Of a DNA stretch of 5,503 nucleotides, positions 1 through 5,503 are shown piece after piece. Every line of letters starts with the position of its first letter. Positions within the stretch are counted from its first letter, which is position 1. Source of the stretch: an uncultured Collinsella sp. (GTDB lineage Bacteria; Actinomycetota; Coriobacteriia; Coriobacteriales; Coriobacteriaceae); contig CABVBR010000135.1 in NCBI GenBank assembly GCA_902496645.1, positions 1 through 5,503 of the forward strand. Reading direction: 5' to 3'. Under the pieces are notes generated by a model that saw nothing but the letters and a program-made list of their open reading frames with translations, was not told the DNA's origin and searched no databases. The translations under genes were made by a program, and so were the position numbers.

Positions 1-3
1 TGT

Positions 4-11
4 AAGGAGGT
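4..11 (+). promoter_or_regulatory. Ribosome binding site of the ABC ATPase gene
   Basis: AAGGAGGT is a full-length Shine-Dalgarno match, separated by six bases from the ATG at 18, so it fixes that start. A TAA at 3-5 overlaps the site. It could be the stop of an upstream gene, such as the permease of the same importer, but too little sequence lies to the left to show this. Confidence 0.9.
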
Positions 12-17
12 CCTATC

Positions 18-770
<753 letters not shown>

Positions 771-814
771 GTGCGGGCATGAGCGCGCATTGTTTATTGA
801 AAGCGCTGGAGTAG

Positions 815-850
815 ACGGGGCCGTGGCAATGATGCCGCGGCCCCGTTTTT
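815..850 (+). terminator. Intrinsic terminator after the ABC ATPase gene
   Basis: Bases 815-828 pair with 833-846 in a 14-bp stem with one G-U wobble (824/837), closed by an ATGA loop (829-832). The stem is very GC-rich and runs straight into TTTTT (846-850). It lies 45 bases past the stop codon at 768-770 and should isolate the transporter operon from the B12-regulated gene. There is no A-run on the left side, so it looks one-directional. Confidence 0.95.
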
Positions 851-937
851 CATACCGCCTGAATTCGCAGGTGAGAAATTTTTTCGGTGAATTGTATGTA
901 AGCGATTGCGGATGCAACGTTGGCGCCATGGCTTTCA

Positions 938-943
938 TACAAT
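938..943 (+). promoter_or_regulatory. Candidate -10 box for the riboswitch transcript
   Basis: TACAAT differs from the TATAAT consensus at one base and would place the transcript start near 949-951, about 15 bases before the aptamer begins. The -35 region at normal spacing (about 914-920, GCAACGT) matches poorly, so the promoter may be weak or activator-assisted. TATGTA at 895-900 is a poorer alternative. The site is placed mainly by its position between the terminator and the aptamer. Confidence 0.45.
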
Positions 944-965
944 AATGCGCTGTTGAAAAGATGCC

Positions 966-1127
966 GGACCATGGGTGCGCTTGGCGCATAAAAGGGAACT
1001 GGGTGGGAATCCCAGACAAGGCGGTTACTGTGTGCGGAGACGTTGCCTTCGCGAGTCAGATTACTTGCCCACGGTCTTCTCGTGTTGAGGGTCTTTTGGA
1101 AACCGCTGGATTCCGGTGAACAAGAGA
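966..1127 (+). promoter_or_regulatory. Cobalamin (B12) riboswitch, aptamer plus P13 kissing hairpin
   Basis: The conserved cobalamin aptamer signatures appear in order: AAAAGGGAA (990-998), the P5 hairpin CTGGG/CCCAG (999-1003 with 1011-1015), a variant B12 box GGTTACTGT (1023-1031; usual form GCCACTGT), and GAGTCAGATTACTTGCC (1053-1069), matching the usual GCCAGGAUACCUGCC end. A closing helix pairs 967-975 with 1068-1076 with one A-C mismatch. Small hairpins stand at 976-980/984-988 and 1034-1038/1048-1052; the latter replaces the larger P7-P10 arms of many members. Downstream, P13 forms from 1092-1098/1121-1127, a GAA/GAA internal loop, and 1102-1105/1114-1117. Its loop contains GGATTC (1108-1113), the exact reverse complement of GAATCC (1007-1012) in and beside L5. 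This is the L5-L13 kissing contact of the family. Such RNAs normally switch off B12 uptake or synthesis genes when cobalamin binds. Which cobalamin form is preferred cannot be judged here. Confidence 0.94.
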
Positions 1128-1206
1128 TGACGTTATATTGTGCTCTTTGTGCCCCATCTGTTGTGTGGGGCCATTGCTGCGTACCGTCAGGTGCGGGCGC
1201 TCCGCT
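1128..1206 (+). other. Leader segment between riboswitch and anti-SD helix
   Basis: No gene is seen here. A hairpin GCCCCA/TGGGGC (1151-1156 with 1166-1171, nine-base loop) has no following T-run, so it is not a convincing intrinsic terminator. A second weak stem, GCGG/CCGC (1193-1196 with 1202-1205), also lacks a clean T-run. An open frame beginning with ATG at 1127 runs through the segment in phase with the big gene, but its codons (TTA, TCA, AGA, AGG, GGA, many TGT/TGC) are unlike that gene and it has no good ribosome binding site. Confidence 0.5.
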
Positions 1207-1286
1207 GCGTCTCGTTTCCCTTTACATGACTGGCCTCTTGTCTCTGTTAGGACCGTGTCTTCCGAGAAAAAGGGGAAAAGGGATGC
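1207..1286 (+). promoter_or_regulatory. Predicted helix sequestering the SD and start codon
   Basis: Bases 1207-1223 can pair with 1270-1286 in a 17-position helix: 13 Watson-Crick pairs, three G-U wobbles (1209/1284, 1212/1281, 1221/1272) and one G-A mismatch (1214/1279). The 3' strand covers the whole purine-rich Shine-Dalgarno region and the ATG at 1283. The loop is 46 bases. This is a natural translational OFF structure for the cobalamin riboswitch upstream. The pairing is read directly from the sequence. Its use as the expression platform is inferred. Confidence 0.6.
1271..1275 (+). promoter_or_regulatory. Ribosome binding site of the large surface protein gene
   Basis: AGGGG ends seven bases before the ATG at 1283, inside a purine run (1264-1282). 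It supports this start over the in-frame ATGs at 1127 and 1226, which lack such a site and would put about 52 or 19 unlikely residues ahead of a well-formed signal peptide. Confidence 0.8.
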
Positions 1287-4200
1287 TCAATAACATCCGA
1301 ACTGTTGCGAGGAAGTTCCTCGTGGTGTTCATGGCGTTTATCTTCGCCAGCTCGAGCACCGGAATGACTGCATTTGCCGAGGAGGTGAGTGCGGGTGCTG
1401 CCGTGTTGGCCGATCAGGCTGCTGCGGCTGACAATGCAGCCGAGGATAAGTCCGGCGAGCAGGAATCTTCAGAGGACTCTGCGGCCGATGCGTCTGACGA
1501 AGACGGCGACGCGCAGGGGCAAGAGGGCTCCGGTGACGTTGCCCAGACTGTGGCATCAAGCAACGATGCGGCCACGCCGGCTGAGGCTGCCGAGTCTTCT
1601 GCCCGGGTAGCGCGTTCGGGCGAGACAGTAGTCGTTAACAACGCGTCCGACATGCCCACGACCATCGAGGCCGGTGCCACCGTCAGGCTCGGTGCAAATA
1701 TCTCGATGGGCGCCGACCAGCAGATCGAGACCGTCGCCGGCGTGCTTGATGGCCAGGGCCATACCATCACCATCAACGGCAAGGCCGTCGCAAACAACGT
1801 GACGGGCACGATACAGAACCTGGGCGTGACGGGCTCCGTCTCGAGCAACGATAACGTGGGCTCCATCGCTATGACGCTTTCCGGCACCATTCAGATGTGC
1901 TGGTCCACGGCGAGTGTGAGTCTGAGCGGTTGGATGGGCTGCGCCGGTGGTCTGGCCGGTGGCATGACGTCCGGCAAGATCGTCAATTCCTATTTTGCTG
2001 GCTCGGGCGTCGAGATGAACGGCGGCCTGGTCGGCGAGGCTCAGGCTGGCTCGCTGTCGAATTGCCTGTATACCGTAGGTTTTTCGCCGGCCGAGATGAA
2101 CTATGGCGGCTTTAATAAGGGCAATGCGGCCAAGTCTTCCGACCTCTCGTCCGCTGACTCCCTCACCATGCTTAACACCGATGCACCGGCGACAGGCTTT
2201 ACCTGGACGTCCAACGGCGGCCTGCCGATTCTGACGAGTGGCTCCGCGTCCGTTGCCGTCAACAAGGATGCACTCGTCGCGGCCATCGAGGCAGCCGAGG
2301 CGCTCAAGGAGTCCGACTACACTTCCGATTCGTGGTCTGCCTTCGCCTCCGCTCTCTCGGATGCCAAGGCCGTTAACGATAACGCTGATGCCTCCCAGTC
2401 CGATGTGAATGCAGCGGTTAAGGCACTCAACGCTGCCAAAGATGCCCTCGAGAAGAAGAAGCCGACGATTCCCGTTGCCAAGCCCGAGAGCGTCAAGCAC
2501 GTCAAGTCGCAGGACGATTTCATGTACATGAACGTCAAGGATGCGAACAACTACTATGTGCTCGATAACGATATTGTTATCGACGATGAGTGGTTCTTTG
2601 GTCCTTCGGGCGAACTCAACTGCATGTTCGATGGCCAGGGCCACACCATCACCTTTAACAACGGCGGTGGCGTCAAGTCGCTCTTCGCGAGCATCGGCGC
2701 GACCGGTGTTGTCCAAAACGTTTCCTTTGCCGGCGAGCTTAAGCAGGCCGTGGACGGCAAGCCGTTCGGTCCGCTCGGCAACCAGATCAAGGGTGCTGTC
2801 ATTAACTGCTCCACGTCCGTTTCGGGCAAGGGCGTTGTGGGCTTTGGCCGTACGCTCGAGGGTGGCGTGCTCTCCAACTGCGTGTCGACCGCCGCATCGA
2901 CCGGTGGCGTACTGTTTGCAAGCTACAGCGCAGGTCAGCTCATCAACACGTATTGGCAGGAGGGCCTTACCAACAAGGTCCAGTTCCCCGCGAAGGCGCT
3001 TATCAACTCCTATGCTGTCGATGCCGACGACATGAAGACCTCGGCCTTCGTCGAGACCCTCAACGCCAACCGCGGTGAGAACGGTAGCTCCTGGGGCATG
3101 GGCTCCGATGGCCTGCCGTACTTTGGTGAGGACCAGGATTACGAGTCTCCCGAGAGCCCGGCCGCGAACAACAAGTACGAGGTGACCTTCACTTCGGTCA
3201 AGACGGGCAAGACCGTGACTGCTACCGACGGCGTGCTCTATCCGTCTCCCGACGATGTCGTCGTGGGCGAGAACGGTGCCGCCTGCGTGTCGGGCACGCT
3301 TGCGCTTAAGGGTCTGCCCGAGGGTGCCAAGGTTACCTGGGGAACTCCCGATGCCAATAAGGGCGATATCGCCGTTAATGAGGAAACGGGCCTGCTGCAC
3401 GTGTACAACGACGCCGTGGGCACGGTGACCGCCACGCTCCATAAGGATGACGGCACGACCGAGAACGTCGCGACTGTCGTGGTCAAGGCGATTTCCAAAC
3501 CGATCGATGACTTCCAGATTTGGTACAACGGCGAAAATGTGACGGGCGGCACCATTGCCGTTTTGGGCTCCGAGGTAAAGAACCTCGAGATTCGCGTTCA
3601 CTATACCGACGCTGCCGAGGGCGAGTACGTCCCCGTTTCCTACACGCGTTTCCGCTTTGCGGGCACGCCGTCGAACGTGCTCTACTCCAACCCGGGCTCG
3701 GCCTGCTTCTACTTTAAGCAGGCGGGCGAGGCCACGATTTGGGTGTCCTCGCGTACGAATGCCGATCTTGCCGACAAGAGCGTAAAGGTCACGTCGACCT
3801 ATGTGCCGGCGACGAGCATCTCGCTTGGCTACAACGAGGACGGCAAGACCGTCTACCTGCACGGCCGCAACCCGCTTGCCAAGGGCGCCTTCCTTACCGA
3901 TAAGGCCGCTCCGGTCGTGGGTCCGGAGAACGCGAGCGACCGCGCGAACTATACCGTCACGTCGTCCGATCTGTCCGTCGCGGCCTACACCACGAGCGGT
4001 GAGATTGGCTTTACGCCGTACAAGGCGGGCAAGACCACCTTTGAGGCCACGGTCACCAACCAGGACGGCAGCGTGCTGTCGTCGGGCGCGCATGAGGTTA
4101 CGTTTGCCTATCGCAACCCGCTCAAGAGCGTCGAGCTCGAGGGCGCGCCGAAGACCGTCAAGGCCGGCAAGACCATTGACCTTAACCTTGCCTATACGGG

Positions 4201-5503
4201 TGAGAACGACGCCGATGGCTGGAGTATCTCTGAGCCCGGCATGATCTGGACCGTCGCGACCGAGGACGGCGAGGACGCTGGGGACGCCGTGACCATCGAT
4301 CGCCGTGCGCTTGGCGACTGGAAGCATTCGTCCGGCGCTCCCGACGATGGCCTCTTTATCGCGAGTGGCGCGTATACCCTTACGGCCAATAAGGCTGGCA
4401 ACTATAAGGTGACGGGCACGCCGGTCGATCAGACTGCCGGCGCCAAGGCCGTTTCTTTTGAGATCACGGTCGACGGTATGGCGGCTTCGCCGGATAACGA
4501 GGCCAAGGCCAACGACGGTGCCCTGTCCGCTGCCAAGTATTTCGACACCAACCGTACGTCTGATGCCTACGTTTATGGCCAGGAATGGGAGATCTATGCC
4601 TTCGCGAAGTCGGGCCGCAAGATCGACGACATCCTGATCGCAAACTACAAGAAGTCCCTTGCCGCAAATAAGGCCGAGTGGGCCAGCGCCACGGCCAAAG
4701 TGACCGATAGCGAGCGCGTCGCGCTTACACTCGCGGCCCTCGGCGAGGACATTACCTCCTTTGATGGCGTGAACCTTGTTGACGTTATCTGTTCCAGTAG
4801 CGGTCTTACGGCTTCGGCTAACAACCTGGTCTATGCACTCATCGCTTTTGACGAGGCGGGGGTTTCGGATGAGGCGCTGCTTGCGTCGGGTTCGGCCTGG
4901 ACGCGTGCAAAGCTCGTCTACGAGTTGCTTGCTTTCCAAAACGCCGATGGTGGTTTTACGATCGAGGCCGGCGGTTCGAGCAATGTCGATATGACGGCCA
5001 TGGCGCTTCAAGCGCTCGCGCCCTATGTTGAGGGCGGTGAGGATGCGACCGTCATGGCTGTCGATGCCCAGCCTTCCGTGTCGGCTTCCGTAGAGGCGGC
5101 GCTTGGCTTCCTTAAGGGCCAGATGAACGGTTTGTGCGACTTTGGCTCCGTCGAGTCCGATGCTCAGGTTCTGCTCGCTCTGGTGGCGCTTGGCAAGGAC
5201 CCCGCGAATACCAAGAACGGTTTTGCGAAGGGCGCGAATAGCCTTGTCACCGCAATTGCTGCCTACGAGGTGGGCGATGGCAAGGGCTATGCCCACACCA
5301 TGGGCTCCGATGGCAAGCCCGGTAATACAAATGCACTTGCGACTGTACAGGCCCTGCGTGCGCTTTCGGCTTACAAGACCGCTGGCTCCGGTGTGAGCTG
5401 GGCCAAGATTGGCAGCGTGCAGGCTGGCACGGCAAATCCGAACGCCCCCGTTGCGCCTGTGACGCCCGAGGTCCCCACGCCCGCGGTGCCGACGCCTGCC
5501 CCG
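1283..5503 (+). CDS. B12-riboswitch-controlled giant surface protein with alpha-toroid domain (partial, C-terminus missing)
   Basis: The frame is open for 1407 codons and runs off the window. Residues 1-32 form a signal peptide: R6/R10/K11, a hydrophobic stretch 12-22, and a likely cleavage after AFA (30-32). Residues 33-115 are an acidic Ala/Ser/Glu/Asp linker. Residues 116-320 are a beta-helix module with GLUG-type motifs (GGLAG 222-226, GGLVGE 247-252). Residues 327-393 are a FIVAR-type helical domain. Residues 400-618 are a second beta-helix module. Residues 625-1063 are about four Ig-like beta domains with bacterial Ig linkers such as YVPATSISL (840-848). Residues 1066-1380 are a prenyltransferase/squalene-oxidase-repeat-like alpha toroid with QNADGGF (1219-1225) and DMTAMALQAL (1236-1245). 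Residues 1384-1407 begin a Pro/Thr linker. The architecture is that of an exported, probably cell-wall-attached stalk with a binding head; no anchor is visible because the end is missing. The cobalamin riboswitch and toroid fold suggest corrinoid capture. A general adhesin or glycan-binding protein remains possible. The frame and export signal are firm; the function is inferred. Confidence 0.9.
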   Translation, partial: MLNNIRTVARKFLVVFMAFIFASSSTGMTAFAEEVSAGAAVLADQAAAADNAAEDKSGEQESSEDSAADASDEDGDAQGQEGSGDVAQTVASSNDAATPAEAAESSARVARSGETVVVNNASDMPTTIEAGATVRLGANISMGADQQIETVAGVLDGQGHTITINGKAVANNVTGTIQNLGVTGSVSSNDNVGSIAMTLSGTIQMCWSTASVSLSGWMGCAGGLAGGMTSGKIVNSYFAGSGVEMNGGLVGEAQAGSLSNCLYTVGFSPAEMNYGGFNKGNAAKSSDLSSADSLTMLNTDAPATGFTWTSNGGLPILTSGSASVAVNKDALVAAIEAAEALKESDYTSDSWSAFASALSDAKAVNDNADASQSDVNAAVKALNAAKDALEKKKPTIPVAKPESVKHVKSQDDFMYMNVKDANNYYVLDNDIVIDDEWFFGPSGELNCMFDGQGHTITFNNGGGVKSLFASIGATGVVQNVSFAGELKQAVDGKPFGPLGNQIKGAVINCSTSVSGKGVVGFGRTLEGGVLSNCVSTAASTGGVLFASYSAGQLINTYWQEGLTNKVQFPAKALINSYAVDADDMKTSAFVETLNANRGENGSSWGMGSDGLPYFGEDQDYESPESPAANNKYEVTFTSVKTGKTVTATDGVLYPSPDDVVVGENGAACVSGTLALKGLPEGAKVTWGTPDANKGDIAVNEETGLLHVYNDAVGTVTATLHKDDGTTENVATVVVKAISKPIDDFQIWYNGENVTGGTIAVLGSEVKNLEIRVHYTDAAEGEYVPVSYTRFRFAGTPSNVLYSNPGSACFYFKQAGEATIWVSSRTNADLADKSVKVTSTYVPATSISLGYNEDGKTVYLHGRNPLAKGAFLTDKAAPVVGPENASDRANYTVTSSDLSVAAYTTSGEIGFTPYKAGKTTFEATVTNQDGSVLSSGAHEVTFAYRNPLKSVELEGAPKTVKAGKTIDLNLAYTGENDADGWSISEPGMIWTVATEDGEDAGDAVTIDRRALGDWKHSSGAPDDGLFIASGAYTLTANKAGNYKVTGTPVDQTAGAKAVSFEITVDGMAASPDNEAKANDGALSAAKYFDTNRTSDAYVYGQEWEIYAFAKSGRKIDDILIANYKKSLAANKAEWASATAKVTDSERVALTLAALGEDITSFDGVNLVDVICSSSGLTASANNLVYALIAFDEAGVSDEALLASGSAWTRAKLVYELLAFQNADGGFTIEAGGSSNVDMTAMALQALAPYVEGGEDATVMAVDAQPSVSASVEAALGFLKGQMNGLCDFGSVESDAQVLLALVALGKDPANTKNGFAKGANSLVTAIAAYEVGDGKGYAHTMGSDGKPGNTNALATVQALRALSAYKTAGSGVSWAKIGSVQAGTANPNAPVAPVTPEVPTPAVPTPAP
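1628..2242 (+). repeat. Beta-helix/GLUG module, copy 1 (residues 116-320)
   Basis: This protein-level module starts with a strand region (VVVNNASDMP), passes through VLDGQGHTI (154-162) and two GLUG motifs with NSYFAG and NCLYT turns, and ends with the LN...W...GGLP signature (297-315). The same landmarks recur in copy 2 at almost the same spacing. At DNA level the copies share a 24-base stretch with one mismatch (1748-1771 and 2630-2653). Elsewhere they have diverged, so the duplication is old. Confidence 0.75.
2261..2461 (+). other. FIVAR-type helical domain (residues 327-393)
   Basis: The segment starts NKDALVAAIEAAEAL and ends VNAAVKALNAAKDALEKKK. It has the alternating Ala/Leu helices, the central aromatic-rich DYTSDSWSAFASAL turn and the length of FIVAR domains, which are common spacer or sugar-related modules in Gram-positive cell-surface proteins. 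It sits between the two beta-helix modules, so it acts as a linker between duplicated units. Confidence 0.85.
2480..3136 (+). repeat. Beta-helix/GLUG module, copy 2 (residues 400-618)
   Basis: The landmarks of copy 1 recur: FDGQGHTITF (449-458), degenerate GLUG-like turns with NCSTS, NCVST and NTYW, then LN (593-594) and DGLPYFG (609-615). From the Asp of DGQGH to the Pro of GLP is 162 residues here and 159 in copy 1. The GLUG glycine pattern is weaker than in copy 1. Such modules form extended right-handed beta-helices on bacterial surfaces. Confidence 0.7.
4478..5422 (+). other. Alpha6/alpha6 toroid domain, transcobalamin/squalene-cyclase-like (residues 1066-1380)
   Basis: Six similar inner-helix segments can be read: GQEWEIYAFAKSG (1099-1111), DSERVALTLAALGED (1142-1156), ASANNLVYALIAFDEAG (1177-1193), NVDMTAMALQALAPY (1234-1248), ESDAQVLLALVALGKDP (1291-1307) and TNALATVQALRALSAYK (1349-1365). 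QNADGGF between repeats 3 and 4 is the prenyltransferase/squalene-oxidase repeat signature. Six repeats and about 315 residues suit the fold used by the alpha domain of intrinsic factor and transcobalamin. Cobalamin-contact residues cannot be assigned without a structural alignment. Confidence 0.8.

Noticed and set aside
1151..1171. GCCCCA/TGGGGC hairpin as the riboswitch terminator
   Set aside because: The stem is only six pairs with a nine-base loop, and is followed by CATTGCTGC rather than a T-run, so it does not meet the usual form of an intrinsic terminator.
1127..1282. In-frame upstream extension of the large gene from ATG 1127 (or 1226)
   Set aside because: The frame is open, but neither ATG has a suitable ribosome binding site, codon use is unlike the gene, and the extension would bury the signal peptide. 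About 52 stop-free codons at this GC content is not rare.
1748..2653. Near-identical 24-base blocks as a mobile element or CRISPR repeat
   Set aside because: Only two copies 882 bases apart exist. Both encode the same turn of duplicated protein modules in frame, with no inverted ends or regular spacers.
3801..4244. Arg/Pro/Ser/Thr-rich plus-strand frame within the large gene
   Set aside because: It is an out-of-frame reading of GC-rich codons, with biased composition, no ribosome binding site and no domain.
1556..5296. A 1246-codon open frame on the minus strand across the large gene
   Set aside because: It lies in codon-for-codon register with the sense frame. In that register only sense codons TTA, CTA or TCA create antisense stops, and this GC-rich gene avoids them; the frame closes at the sense TCA at 1556-1558. 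Its translation is Arg/Gly/Val/Leu-rich without any domain, while the sense frame shows a signal peptide and several domains.

Overview
The window looks like a high-GC Gram-positive chromosome, most likely a Coriobacteriia gut anaerobe such as Collinsella. This rests on GC-rich third codon positions, near avoidance of TTA/CTA/TCA codons, strong purine-rich ribosome binding sites, and a very large secreted multidomain protein of GLUG/FIVAR/Ig-like/alpha-toroid type. The genus is an inference from style, not a match.

Layout. (1) Positions 18-770 hold a complete ATPase of a polar amino acid ABC importer, probably the last gene of an operon that begins to the left. A strong intrinsic terminator at 815-850 closes it. 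(2) Positions 851-1282 are a long regulatory leader. It holds a plausible -10 box, a recognisable cobalamin (B12) riboswitch aptamer with its downstream P13 kissing hairpin (966-1127), about 80 bases with no clear assignment, and a long helix that can bury the ribosome binding site and start codon of the next gene. (3) Positions 1283-5503 are the first 1407 codons of a huge exported protein, cut by the window end. Its order is: signal peptide, acidic low-complexity linker, beta-helix/GLUG module, FIVAR helical domain, second beta-helix/GLUG module, about four Ig-like beta domains, a six-repeat alpha/alpha toroid of the prenyltransferase/squalene-oxidase-repeat type, and the start of a Pro-Thr-rich linker.

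How the parts fit. The amino acid transporter is a separate transcription unit with no visible link to B12. The riboswitch sits alone upstream of the surface protein, so that protein is probably made when cobalamin is scarce. The alpha6/alpha6 toroid is the fold of the cobalamin-binding alpha domain of intrinsic factor and transcobalamin. The most interesting reading is therefore that the giant protein is a cell-surface corrinoid-capture protein with a transcobalamin-like head on a long stalk. The leader also suggests how control could work: the base run that pairs with the Shine-Dalgarno region can instead pair with the conserved aptamer core. This functional reading is inference and hinges on the C-terminal part outside the window.
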